Positions 51,748-60,749 of a stretch of DNA of 64,000 nucleotides are shown one piece after another. The stretch lies in assembly GCF_008123425.1 (NCBI RefSeq), contig NZ_VSSS01000084.1, positions 1-64,000 of the forward strand. Reading direction: 5' to 3'. Both the position numbers and the translations under genes were made by a program. The DNA comes from Bradyrhizobium rifense. Lineage in GTDB: Bacteria > Pseudomonadota > Alphaproteobacteria > Rhizobiales > Xanthobacteraceae. The notes under the pieces were generated by a model. It was given only the letters and a program-made list of their open reading frames with translations. It had not been told where the DNA came from and ran no database searches. Position 1 is the first letter of the stretch. The number at the start of each line of letters is the position of its first letter.

Positions 51748-53347
51748 TTTGTGGCTCCGCCTCAAACGCTTCGTTGTATTGGTACGGTTCGCGCGTGACC
51801 ACGGGCTGTGTCGCGAAATTCTCCTCGGGCGGTGGCGAGGACGTCTGCCATTCCAGTCCGGGTGCGTTCCAGGGATTTGCCGGCGCGCGGGCCCCGAAGA
51901 AAGCGGAATAACCAAGATAGACCAGCGGCATCAGATAGGCCACTGCGAGTATCACGGCCCCCCCGGATGAGAGCACATTCCAGACCTGAAACTCTGGCGG
52001 ATAGACGTGATAGCGCCGCGGCATTCCTTCCGCGCCCAGGATGAACTGTGGAAAGAAGGTCAGGTTGAAGCCGAAGAAGATCAGGATGGCGGCTGTGCGC
52101 GCCCAATATTCCGAATAGAGGCGGCCCGTGATCTTCGGCCACCAATAATGCAGGCCGCCGAAATAGGCGGTCACCATGCCGCCGACCATGATGTAATGAA
52201 AATGCGCCACGACGAAATAGGTGTCGGTCGCGTGCACGTCGAAGGCAAGGCAAGCCAGGAACAGTCCGGTGAGACCGCCGATCGTGAACAGGCCGATGAA
52301 CGCCAGTGCATAGAGCATGGGGGCATCGAAACGCAGTGACCCCTTATGCAGCGTTGCGGTCCAGTTGAACACTTTGATGGCCGAAGGCACCGCGACGATG
52401 AAGCTCGTGAAGGAAAACACCAGGCTTGCGATCAGCGATTGGCCGCTGACGAACATGTGGTGGCCCCACACCAGGAAGCCGACGCCGGCAATTGCGAGGC
52501 TCGCCCATGCCACGAATTTGTAGCCAAACACCGGCTTGCGCGAGAAGCACGAAATCAGCTCGTTGATCACGCCCATGCCGGGCAGGATCATGATGTAGAC
52601 GGCGGGGTGAGAGTAGAACCAGAAGAGATGCTGGAACAGCAGCGGATCGCCGCCGATCCGGGGGTCGAAAATGCCGACGCCGAAGAAGCGTTCGGTTGCC
52701 ATCAGGAGAAGCGTGATCGCCAGCACCGGCGTCGCCAGCACGAGGATGACGGACGTCGCATAGAGCGACCACAGGAACAGTGGTAGCCGATACCAAGTCA
52801 ATCCGGGGGCGCGCAGGCGGTGGATGGTCACGATGAAGTTAAGCCCGGTCAGGATCGATGAAAAGCCGGCGATGAACACGCCAGCGGCCGCGACGATGAC
52901 ATAGCTGTTGGAGTAAAGGCTGGAAAACGGCGTGTAAAAGGTCCAGCCAGTGTCGATGCCGCCGGCGAGAATCGCGAACAAGGCCGTGCAGCCGCCGAGC
53001 ATGAAGATGTACCAGCTCATCAGGTTGAGGCGAGGGAAGGCGAGATCACGCGCACCGATCATCAAGGGGACCATGAAATTGCCGAGCGTGTTGGGGATGG
53101 ACGGGATCAGGAAGAACCACACCATGATGATGCCATGCATGGTGAAAAGGCGATTGTAGATGTCGGAGCTGACGAGATCGGCTTGTGGAGTGGCGAGCTC
53201 GATCCGGATGGCGGTGGCGGCCGCGCCCCCGATGAAAAAGAAGAAGATCAGGCTCGCGAAATAGAGGATCGCAATGCGCTTGTGGTCGGTGGTCAGGAGC
53301 CAGGATCTCAGCGTGTAGTCGGTCGTGAGATAGTTCTTTTCGCTCAT
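51740..53347 (-). CDS. coxA: cytochrome c oxidase subunit I (A2-type)
   Basis: The catalytic heme-copper subunit, 535 residues and twelve helices, starts '[30 protein letters not shown]'. Heme ligands include the His in '[15 protein letters not shown]' and the paired His of '[12 protein letters not shown]'; the CuB site has '[13 protein letters not shown]' and 'WGHHMFVSG'. In the helix where A1 oxidases have 'GHPEVY', this one has 'YSHPAVY', the YS motif of A2 (caa3-like) oxidases, where the proton-gating Glu is absent. It overlaps coxB and coxC. Confidence 0.95.
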   Translation of the reverse strand: MSEKNYLTTDYTLRSWLLTTDHKRIAILYFASLIFFFFIGGAAATAIRIELATPQADLVSSDIYNRLFTMHGIIMVWFFLIPSIPNTLGNFMVPLMIGARDLAFPRLNLMSWYIFMLGGCTALFAILAGGIDTGWTFYTPFSSLYSNSYVIVAAAGVFIAGFSSILTGLNFIVTIHRLRAPGLTWYRLPLFLWSLYATSVILVLATPVLAITLLLMATERFFGVGIFDPRIGGDPLLFQHLFWFYSHPAVYIMILPGMGVINELISCFSRKPVFGYKFVAWASLAIAGVGFLVWGHHMFVSGQSLIASLVFSFTSFIVAVPSAIKVFNWTATLHKGSLRFDAPMLYALAFIGLFTIGGLTGLFLACLAFDVHATDTYFVVAHFHYIMVGGMVTAYFGGLHYWWPKITGRLYSEYWARTAAILIFFGFNLTFFPQFILGAEGMPRRYHVYPPEFQVWNVLSSGGAVILAVAYLMPLVYLGYSAFFGARAPANPWNAPGLEWQTSSPPPEENFATQPVVTREPYQYNEAFEAEPQNA

Positions 53348-54285
53348 GATGGGCGCCCCGCGAGCGATTTGATGTAGACGACAAGCCGCAGCAACTGGTC
53401 CTCGGTGACCTTGCCCTCGAATGAGGGCATCAGCGGCTGATAGCTGGCGACGATCTGGCTGCGCGGCAGCAGGATGGAATCCCGAATGTACTTGTCGTCC
53501 GCGATCACCGTGCTGCCGTCGGAAAGGGGAACGGGCTTGCCGTACAGTCCTTCCAGTGGCGGGGCTCGCACCTGACTGCCATTGCCGTGGCAGCCGCTGC
53601 AGCCGAGCTGACGAAACAGCGCGCCGCCTTCGTCGGCGAGTGGGCTCGCGGGGGCCTGCTGCGTCAACCAATGGGAATAATCGGCCGGGTCCATCGCCAC
53701 AATCTCGCCGATCATGCCTGAGTGCTCCGTGCCGCAATATTCCGCGCAGAAGAGATGGTAGTGGCCCGGTCTGTCGATCTCGATCTCAATATCTTGATAG
53801 CGGCCAGGGACGACGTCGTGCTTGAGCCGCAGCGCCGGAATGAAGAAGCTGTGGATGACGTCCTGCGACGCCATGACGAGACGGACCGGCCGCTTGACGG
53901 GCAGATGCAGCGCATCGATCTCGGATTGGCCGCCGGCGTGTTGCGTCTTCCACATCCACTGCTTGGCGACAACGAAGACCACCAACTCGTCTGTTGGTGT
54001 TTTGTACATCTCGAAATAGACGCTTGCGCCCCACACGAACAGACCAAGGAAGCAGACAAAGGATGCTGCGGTCCAGCTGACTTCCCAGTGCCAGCTCTTG
54101 GAGGTGCGGTGCCCACGGTCGATCTCATTGCCGGCGCGATATCGCACGCAAAACAATATGAGCAGGAAGAACAGCAGGCCGAGGACGAGCGCGCTTGCGA
54201 TCAGAAGGCCGGCAAACAGCAGGTCGACGTCGCCGCTTTGTGGCGACAGCCCGGGGCGCCAGAACGGAATCCAGTCACGCCACAT
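53344..54285 (-). CDS. coxB: cytochrome c oxidase subunit II with fused cytochrome c (caa3 type)
   Basis: Two N-terminal helices are followed by the CuA domain with ligands His145, Cys180, Cys184, His188 and Met191 ('IHSFFIP', '[12 protein letters not shown]') and then a cytochrome c domain with heme site Cys229-x-x-Cys232-His233 ('GCSGCHGNG'). That fusion defines caa3 oxidases, which need no separate cytochrome c. No lipobox or signal peptide is obvious in front of the first helix. It overlaps coxA by 4 nt. Confidence 0.94.
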   Translation of the reverse strand: MWRDWIPFWRPGLSPQSGDVDLLFAGLLIASALVLGLLFFLLILFCVRYRAGNEIDRGHRTSKSWHWEVSWTAASFVCFLGLFVWGASVYFEMYKTPTDELVVFVVAKQWMWKTQHAGGQSEIDALHLPVKRPVRLVMASQDVIHSFFIPALRLKHDVVPGRYQDIEIEIDRPGHYHLFCAEYCGTEHSGMIGEIVAMDPADYSHWLTQQAPASPLADEGGALFRQLGCSGCHGNGSQVRAPPLEGLYGKPVPLSDGSTVIADDKYIRDSILLPRSQIVASYQPLMPSFEGKVTEDQLLRLVVYIKSLAGRPS

Positions 54286-54320
54286 CTAGGGCGAGCTCCG
54301 GCGATGCTTCCGGGATTGCA

Positions 54321-54674
54321 TCATGGCGACGGCCATCCGGGCAAACCCTTGCGTAGCAGGATATCGACTGCGCGATCGATAGGGATGCGGACTGTTCCGC
54401 GCGGGCGATCGCTCCATCCGTAGCTCTGCGCGAAATGCGCATCATCGTCCCGTGATCGCTGGAACGTGTCGTGGGGATCGACCTCGAGCGGCGGCGCGTT
54501 CGAGCTCAGCGCGGGGCGGCCCGCCGGCGTGGTCGTTGTCATCGATAGGGGGAACATCCAAGGCAGCGTGAGCGGGATGACGACGATGAAGATCGCAAGG
54601 CCGCCTGCGAGCCATCCGACAAGGCGTATCCCCACGTCCGACCGCTCGTAGTCGAAGCGCTTGCTGTCCGCCAT
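54321..54674 (-). CDS. single-helix protein of unknown function upstream of cox genes
   Basis: This 117-residue protein has one membrane helix ('LVGWLAGGLAIFIVVIPLTLPWMF', about 18-41) and a soluble tail ending 'VRIPIDRAVDILLRKGLPGWPSP'. I know similar proteins next to ActABCDEF and oxidase genes in other bacteria but no function. It is the first gene of the cox operon (35 bp before coxB) and is directly divergent from actA, so it may be an accessory subunit or assembly factor. Confidence 0.7.
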   Translation of the reverse strand: MADSKRFDYERSDVGIRLVGWLAGGLAIFIVVIPLTLPWMFPLSMTTTTPAGRPALSSNAPPLEVDPHDTFQRSRDDDAHFAQSYGWSDRPRGTVRIPIDRAVDILLRKGLPGWPSP

Positions 54675-54700
54675 GTTGCTGCCCTCGATCGCGGCAGGAC

Positions 54701-54757
54701 AATGCCGGGGGTCGAATAGCGTTCCTAGTTAGGAACCAATGGGCGGCGGCAAGCATT
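54701..54757. promoter_or_regulatory. palindromic divergent promoter between cox and act operons
   Basis: GTTCCTAGTTAGGAAC (54721-54736) is a near-perfect palindrome holding two back-to-back GGAAC boxes. Each is followed by CATT: after 16 nt toward the cox operon (54704-54701, minus strand) and after 17 nt toward actA (54754-54757). This resembles two mirrored EcfG-like promoters with a CATT variant of the -10, so a single factor may drive both operons. Confidence 0.5.
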
Positions 54758-54793
54758 GCCGCCCCGACAACTCGCCACCGGGTCACAGCGGGA

Positions 54794-55450
54794 ATGGTCC
54801 AGTTATTCTCTCCTGTGGCGGACACATGGATGCGCCTCTTTCTGATCGGCGGCCTGTCGCTGGTCGGCGGCAGCGTTGTTGCCGTCGTCGGCTTCGCGCG
54901 CTCGGCCTACATGACGGAGACCGACATCCGTCCGCAGCAGCCCGTGCCGTTCAGCCATCGCCATCATGCGGGGGAACTCGGCATCGATTGTCGCTATTGC
55001 CACAGCAATGTCGAGATGGGTCCAAGAGCCGGCCTCCCACCGACCGAGACCTGCATGACATGCCACTCGGAAATCTGGAGCAATGCGGCCATGCTGGAGC
55101 CGGTGCGGGAAAGCCTCGCTCGCAACACTCCGATCCAGTGGACACGCGTCGCTAAGCTCCCCGATTACGTATTCTTTCGTCACGACATCCACATCGCCAA
55201 GGGCGTCGGATGCGAGAGCTGTCATGGTCGCATCGACCAGATGGCGCTGACCTATCGGGCGAAGGCGTTCACGATGGAGTTCTGCATCGATTGTCATCGT
55301 GATCCGGCGCCGCGTCTACGTCTACCAGACCACATCACCGACATGGCCTGGCGCCCAACCGCAAACGCGCGCAAGGAAGGGGAAGCGATTGCGGCTCATG
55401 AAGGCATTCGGTTCGGTGAACTGACCCATTGCTATGTGTGTCACCGATGA
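54794..55450 (+). CDS. actA: alternative complex III pentaheme cytochrome ActA
   Basis: ActA is the heme subunit of alternative complex III, a quinol oxidoreductase. After an N-terminal membrane anchor (residues 14-36) there are five CxxCH sites: CRYCH, CMTCH, CESCH, CIDCH and CYVCH, the expected pentaheme count. 'PFSHRHHAGELGIDCRYCH' is the family entry. It is the first gene of six whose start and stop codons overlap by 4 nt. Confidence 0.9.
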   Translation: MVQLFSPVADTWMRLFLIGGLSLVGGSVVAVVGFARSAYMTETDIRPQQPVPFSHRHHAGELGIDCRYCHSNVEMGPRAGLPPTETCMTCHSEIWSNAAMLEPVRESLARNTPIQWTRVAKLPDYVFFRHDIHIAKGVGCESCHGRIDQMALTYRAKAFTMEFCIDCHRDPAPRLRLPDHITDMAWRPTANARKEGEAIAAHEGIRFGELTHCYVCHR

Positions 55451-58350
55451 AACGCCGCATCGACCATCAATCCCAGGCGACGGCCGGACCGCGGGTCTGG
55501 GCAGGCATCGAAGAACTCTCCGATGATCCCCGGTTGCGCGCGCTCATTGAAGCGGAATATCCCGCCGTTCTGGAGTTGCCGACGACGGCGCGCCGTCAGT
55601 TCCTGAAACTGATGGGGGCCTCTTTCGCATTGGCTGGACTGACCGGATGCGAGAAGAGCTCGTTTGTGGCGGCATTGCCTTATGTCGATCAGCCTGCGAA
55701 CGAAACCATTGGCCTGCCGCGCTACTACGCGACCGCCGTCTTGCTCGATGGCTATGCGCAGCCTGTGATCTCAACGACCCATGCGGGACGGCCGACCAAG
55801 CTCGACGGCAATCCGGATCATCCGGTCACTCGCGGCCGCAGCGACGTCTTCATGCAGAGCGCCGTGCTGCAACTCTATGACCCCGATCGCGCAGCCGCGC
55901 CGAGCCGGCATGGCGAGCCCGTGAACTGGTCTGATGTGGAATCGGCGATGGGAACCATGCGGGAGAACTGGCGCGCTGATCAGGGCGATAGGGTCCGCCT
56001 GTTGCTCGGCCCCACTACGTCGCCGACGCTATTGCGGCAGATCGATGCCTTCCGGAAGCAGTTTCCAAAGGCGCGCGTTCATCTCCATACGACCACAGGA
56101 CTTGAAGCCGGGCGGCAGATCACGACCGCGGTCTATGGGCAAGCCGTCGATCTGCATTATGAGCTTGCGAATTGCGATGTCGTGGTTGGCTTTGATGAGG
56201 ACTTTCTTGGGCCAGGCCCCGACCAGGTGCGCAACGCTTTTGGCTGGTCGCAAGCGCGACGACGGTTTGGCGATCGGCCCGGCAATCTGCTGTTCATGGC
56301 CGAGAGTGTCCCGTCGGCGACGGGTGCATTGGCACATCAGCGCCTGATTGCCGACGCGAGGCGAATGCCGGCCCTTGTCGAGGCGCTTGCAAGCGCGCTC
56401 GGCGTTGCCGGCGCAACCAAGCCTGAATTGGCGGAAGCCGAGGCCGGCTGGATTGAGCGCGCCGCCGATGCCTGCAAGGAAAAGATCGGGCGGTCGCTGT
56501 TTGTCTCGGGATTAAGCGGCGGTATTGCAACTGCTCTCTGGGTCGCGCGGATCAATCAACAGCTCGGCAATGGCGGTGAAACCCTGAAGCTGACCGCGTC
56601 GCTTGCAGGCCCCTCGGAAACCGGAACTTTGGCCGCGCTGGTGTCGGACATCAATGCCGGACACGTCACCTCTCTCATCGTGCTCGACTGCAATCCGGCT
56701 TATACCGGGCCGGGAGAGCTCGAGCTTGGCGCGGCGATCGCGCGCGTCCGCTCGTCTCTGCACATCGGATTGCAGCGGGACGAGACCGGAGAAAAGTGCG
56801 AGTGGCAGCTTCCCCTGGCGCATGCGTTGGAGAGCTGGAGCGATGCGAAGGCCGTCGATGGTACCGCGACGATCCTTCAGCCGGTCATTTCGCCGTTCTA
56901 CGACGTCAAGACGGCGCATCAGATCTTCGCAATGTTGCTCGGAGAGACTGATCCGTCTTCGGATGCCGCTGTCCGCGAGACCTGGCGGCAAAACTTTGGC
57001 GACGCATTCGAGGTGCGCTGGAGACAGGCGTTGCATGATGGCTTCGTGGAAGGCGCAGCACCGTTCGTCACGGTACCGCCTGCGGCTGACGCGACCGCCC
57101 CGCCCGGTACTGCTGGCGACCTCGACATCGTATTTCAGCCGGATCCGACGATCTGGGACGGCCGGTTCGCTAACGTCGGTTGGCTTCAGGAGCTTCCCAA
57201 GACGCTGACGACGGTGACATGGAGCAATGTGATCGCGGTGAGCCCGGCGCTCGCAAAGCGCCTTGCGGCGGCCAATGGCGATCATGCCGAGGTGGCAATC
57301 GGAAAGCGTCGCATCAACGGGCCCCTCTGGGTCATGCCAGGGCAGGCCGACAATACGGTTGCACTTTATCTGGGGTACGGCAGGACCCGCGCGGGACGCG
57401 TGGGTGACGGCCTGGGTTATGATGCCTACCAAGTGCGCCCCGACGCCGAACCGTGGCTGACGCAGGGGAGCCTGCGCAAGCTGGATACGCGGGATGATCT
57501 CCCTGTCACGCAGCTGCATCATCGCATGGAGGGCTTTGATTTCGCCCGGGAGGTCAGCCCCACCCAAGTAAAGGAAGCGTCCGGGCACCCGTCGATCGAT
57601 CAGGCCAGTCTATATGCCAAATGGCCGTCGGCGAAGAACGCCTGGGGCATGGTGATCGACCTCGACAGCTGCATCGGCTGCAATGCCTGCGTGGCAGCCT
57701 GCACTGCGGAGAACAACGTGCCCGTGGTCGGGGCGGACCAGGTGAGAGCTGGTCGCGAGATGCACTGGCTGCGGATAGCGCGCTACTACACCGGCGACAT
57801 CGCTGAGCCTCGCAGCTTTTTCGAGCCTGTGCCCTGCATGCATTGCGAGGATGCGCCTTGCGAGATGGGTTGCCCGGTCCATGCCACGACGCACAGTCCA
57901 GAAGGCGTGAATCAGATGGTCTATAACCGTTGCATCGGGACGCGGACCTGCTCCAGCTACTGCCCTTACAAGGTGCGCCGCTTCAATTTTTACGACTATC
58001 GCGCGCCGGCGGATTCGCCGACGCATGCCGCGCACAATCCCGATGTCACCGTGCGCTCGCGTGGCGTCATGGAGAAATGCACTTATTGTACCCAACGCAT
58101 CGAGGCAGCGCATGTCGCCGCGGACAAGGAGAATCGCCCGATCCGTGACGGCGAGGTCGTTACTGCCTGCCAGCAGGCGTGTCCCACGAAGGCGATCGTG
58201 TTTGGTGACGTCAACGATCCGACCTCGGAGGTCGCGCGTTTGAAGCGCGATGGACGACATTACGTCCTGTTGGAAGAGCAGGGGACTCGTCCGCGGACGA
58301 CCTATTTGGCGCGCTGGCGCGAGGACGAGACGGAATCGAGGCGGAGATGA
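55447..58350 (+). CDS. actB: alternative complex III iron-sulfur/molybdopterin-like subunit ActB
   Basis: This 967-residue periplasmic-type subunit has an RR-F motif ('RRQFLKLMGASFALAGLTGC', Arg49-Arg50) suggesting Tat export and a possible lipid anchor at the Cys. The middle is a MopB-like domain without a cofactor; the C-terminal quarter is ferredoxin-like with 'CIGCNACVAAC', 'CMHCEDAPCEMGC', 'CIGTRTCSSYC' and 'CTYCTQ...CQQAC' for three [4Fe-4S] and one [3Fe-4S] cluster. The two halves, sometimes called B1 and B2, are fused here. Confidence 0.9.
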   Translation: MKRRIDHQSQATAGPRVWAGIEELSDDPRLRALIEAEYPAVLELPTTARRQFLKLMGASFALAGLTGCEKSSFVAALPYVDQPANETIGLPRYYATAVLLDGYAQPVISTTHAGRPTKLDGNPDHPVTRGRSDVFMQSAVLQLYDPDRAAAPSRHGEPVNWSDVESAMGTMRENWRADQGDRVRLLLGPTTSPTLLRQIDAFRKQFPKARVHLHTTTGLEAGRQITTAVYGQAVDLHYELANCDVVVGFDEDFLGPGPDQVRNAFGWSQARRRFGDRPGNLLFMAESVPSATGALAHQRLIADARRMPALVEALASALGVAGATKPELAEAEAGWIERAADACKEKIGRSLFVSGLSGGIATALWVARINQQLGNGGETLKLTASLAGPSETGTLAALVSDINAGHVTSLIVLDCNPAYTGPGELELGAAIARVRSSLHIGLQRDETGEKCEWQLPLAHALESWSDAKAVDGTATILQPVISPFYDVKTAHQIFAMLLGETDPSSDAAVRETWRQNFGDAFEVRWRQALHDGFVEGAAPFVTVPPAADATAPPGTAGDLDIVFQPDPTIWDGRFANVGWLQELPKTLTTVTWSNVIAVSPALAKRLAAANGDHAEVAIGKRRINGPLWVMPGQADNTVALYLGYGRTRAGRVGDGLGYDAYQVRPDAEPWLTQGSLRKLDTRDDLPVTQLHHRMEGFDFAREVSPTQVKEASGHPSIDQASLYAKWPSAKNAWGMVIDLDSCIGCNACVAACTAENNVPVVGADQVRAGREMHWLRIARYYTGDIAEPRSFFEPVPCMHCEDAPCEMGCPVHATTHSPEGVNQMVYNRCIGTRTCSSYCPYKVRRFNFYDYRAPADSPTHAAHNPDVTVRSRGVMEKCTYCTQRIEAAHVAADKENRPIRDGEVVTACQQACPTKAIVFGDVNDPTSEVARLKRDGRHYVLLEEQGTRPRTTYLARWREDETESRRR

Positions 58351-59699
58351 GCGAGCAATCGGACATCCTGCCGACGCGTCAGAGCATGGGTGGCATTGCT
58401 GACCAGCTCACCGGCATTCCCCTTCATTTCCCCGCCGAGCGGCGCTGGCTGATCGCCATGCTGTTTGCAAGCGCTCTGCTGCTGTTGTTGCTTGTTTCGG
58501 CGGTCGAGCTGTTCACGCGCGGCGTCGGCATCTGGGGCATCAACACCCCCGTGAACTGGGCCTTTGCGATCCACAATTATGTCTGGTGGCTTGGCATCGG
58601 CCATGCCGGCACGCTGATTTCTGCACTGCTGCTTCTCACTGGCAGCGAGTGGCGCAACTCGCTCAATCGTTTCGCCGAAACGATGACGCTATTCGCCGTG
58701 GTCTGCGCTGGCATTTATCCGCTCCTGCATCTCGGTCGTCCCTGGTACGTCTATTGGATGTTTCCCTATCCCGCGACGATGGGCGTGTGGCCACAATTCC
58801 GCAGCCCGCTGGAATGGGACATTTGGGCGGTGATGACCTATCTCATCGTCTCGCTCGCCTTTTGGTATACCGGCCTGATCCCCGATCTCGCCGCCGCGCG
58901 CGATCGGGCTACCCGGCGCGGCTGGCAGATCTTCTTCGGCATCACGGCACTCGGGTGGCGCGGATCTGCCAAGCATTGGTCGCGCTGGTCGCAAACGTAT
59001 CGGCTGATGGCGGGGCTCGCTGTCCCACTGGTTGTGTCGGTCCATAGCGAAGTCTCGTTGCTGTTTGCGGCCGGGCAGATCCCGGGCTGGCATTCGACGA
59101 TCTTTCCGCCGTACTTCGTGCTGGGAGCTGCGTTTTCCGGATTCGCTGTCGTTTCCATCATTGCCGTGACGCTACGCTCCTGGTTCGGTCTCGAAAACCT
59201 CGTGACCGACGATCATCTCGATCTGCTCGGAAAAGTCCTGTTGGCGACCGGATTGATGACGGCCTATGGCTACGTCTTCGAAGTGTTCGATGTGTTCTAT
59301 TCCGGTAACGAGCACGAGCTCCAGACCTTGGCCGACCGCTTCACCGGCGCTTACGCCTGGACTTATTGGGGCGCAGTCATCTTCAATTTCATTCCGCTCC
59401 AGGCCCTGTGGTGGCAAACCGTACGGCGGACGGGATGGGTGCTGCTGCCGATCTCGGTATCGGTTGCGGTCGGGATGTGGCTCGAGCGCTATATGATTCT
59501 CGTCAGCAGTCTCTATCGCGACTTTCTGGTTTCTTCGTGGAGCCATTTCACGCCGACGTTTTGGGACTGGTCAACTTATTTCGGCACGATCGGCCTGTTC
59601 CTGGTGCCATTCCTGATCGCTATCAGGATCATTCCCATGATTTCGATCTTTGAGACGAAAGAGCTTCTCCACGAGGAACAGGAGGAGCAACATGGCTGA
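58347..59699 (+). CDS. actC: alternative complex III quinol-binding subunit ActC (NrfD family)
   Basis: This 450-residue membrane protein has about ten helices of the NrfD/PsrC type. 'INTPVNWAFAIHNYVWWLGIGHAGTLISALLLL' carries the quinol-site His/Asn pattern, 'YPLLHLGRPWYVYWMFPYP' the conserved turn. It overlaps actB and actD by 4 and 8 nt. Confidence 0.92.
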   Translation: MSEQSDILPTRQSMGGIADQLTGIPLHFPAERRWLIAMLFASALLLLLLVSAVELFTRGVGIWGINTPVNWAFAIHNYVWWLGIGHAGTLISALLLLTGSEWRNSLNRFAETMTLFAVVCAGIYPLLHLGRPWYVYWMFPYPATMGVWPQFRSPLEWDIWAVMTYLIVSLAFWYTGLIPDLAAARDRATRRGWQIFFGITALGWRGSAKHWSRWSQTYRLMAGLAVPLVVSVHSEVSLLFAAGQIPGWHSTIFPPYFVLGAAFSGFAVVSIIAVTLRSWFGLENLVTDDHLDLLGKVLLATGLMTAYGYVFEVFDVFYSGNEHELQTLADRFTGAYAWTYWGAVIFNFIPLQALWWQTVRRTGWVLLPISVSVAVGMWLERYMILVSSLYRDFLVSSWSHFTPTFWDWSTYFGTIGLFLVPFLIAIRIIPMISIFETKELLHEEQEEQHG

Positions 59700-60222
59700 T
59701 ATAGCGTACGGCCTGCTTGCGGAGTTTCGCACGCCCGAAGCGCTGATGGCCGCAGCCCGGGAAGCGCGCGAGGCCGGTTATCGTCATCTCGACGCCCTCA
59801 CGCCGTTTCCGGTCGAGGGACTGGATCACATTCTGCACATCCCGCGACCAGGCATTTCCTTCGTAGGCCTGGCGGGGGCAATTGCCGGGGCGAGCACTGC
59901 GCTGCTGATGCAGGTCTACGTCAATTACGATTACCCGCTCAATGTCGGCGGTCGGCCCGTCTATGCGATCTCGGCCTTTGCGGTCGTCACGTTCGAGCTC
60001 ACGATCCTGTTGTCGGCACTGTCCATGCTGATCGCGATGCTTTGGCAAAACGGGCTGCCGAGGCTCAATTACCCCGTGTTCGGCGCGCAACGGTTCCACC
60101 GCGCCAGCAGGGACCGCTTCTTCCTTTGCGTGAATGCGGATGATGACCAATTCAGCGCAGGTGAAACGTCGAACTTTCTTAGGAGGATTGGCGCGCTCTC
60201 GGTGGAGTTTGTGCCGAAATGA
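59692..60222 (+). CDS. actD: alternative complex III subunit ActD (DUF3341)
   Basis: This 176-residue protein begins with a cytoplasmic domain ('YGLLAEFRTPEALMAAAREAREAGYRHLDALTPFPVEGL') followed by two helices ('FVGLAGAIAGASTALLMQVY', 'FAVVTFELTILLSALSMLIAML'), matching DUF3341. The ATG at 59692 has an AGGAGGAG site within actC. ActD contains no redox cofactor. Confidence 0.9.
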   Translation: MADIAYGLLAEFRTPEALMAAAREAREAGYRHLDALTPFPVEGLDHILHIPRPGISFVGLAGAIAGASTALLMQVYVNYDYPLNVGGRPVYAISAFAVVTFELTILLSALSMLIAMLWQNGLPRLNYPVFGAQRFHRASRDRFFLCVNADDDQFSAGETSNFLRRIGALSVEFVPK

Positions 60223-60749
60223 CCAGGCTTGCGCTCGTCGTTGTGCTGGCCGGACTGGTTGCTGGATGTGACCAGAACATGGACGAGCAGCCGCGCTATA
60301 GTGATTATTCGCGCGCGCCCCTGTTCCGCGGCAGTGTGCTACGTCCGTCGCCGGCCAATACGATCGCCCGCGATGACCCCGAGCGGGAAAAGGCCGCTCA
60401 CACCAAGCCGGCGCTCACGCCTGAACTGCTTGCGAGAGGAAAGGAGCGCTTTGGCATCTTCTGCTCGCCATGCCACGGCGGTGGTGGCGACGGAACTGGC
60501 ATCATCGTGCAACGAGGCATGCCGCGTCCGACCAGCTATCATGACGACCGGCTGCTTGCAGCTGACGACCAGCATTTCTTCGACGTCATCACCAACGGCT
60601 ATGGCGCGATGTATTCCTACGCTGCGCGGGTGCCGGCGGCCGACCGCTGGGCGATCGTCGCCTACATCCGCGCACTTCAGCTCAGCCGCCATGCCTCTCT
60701 CGATGACGTGCCGGCGGACGAGCGGTCCAAGCTGGAGGCCGCGCCGTGA
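60219..60749 (+). CDS. actE: alternative complex III monoheme cytochrome ActE
   Basis: This is a lipoprotein cytochrome c of 176 residues: lipobox 'LAGLVAGC' with Cys17, then 'YSDYSRAPLFRGSVLRPSPANTIARDD' and the heme site 'CSPCH' with the axial Met in the 'YSYAARV' to 'LDDVPAD' region. It transfers electrons out of ActA/B. It overlaps actD and actF by 4 nt. Confidence 0.9.
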   Translation: MTRLALVVVLAGLVAGCDQNMDEQPRYSDYSRAPLFRGSVLRPSPANTIARDDPEREKAAHTKPALTPELLARGKERFGIFCSPCHGGGGDGTGIIVQRGMPRPTSYHDDRLLAADDQHFFDVITNGYGAMYSYAARVPAADRWAIVAYIRALQLSRHASLDDVPADERSKLEAAP

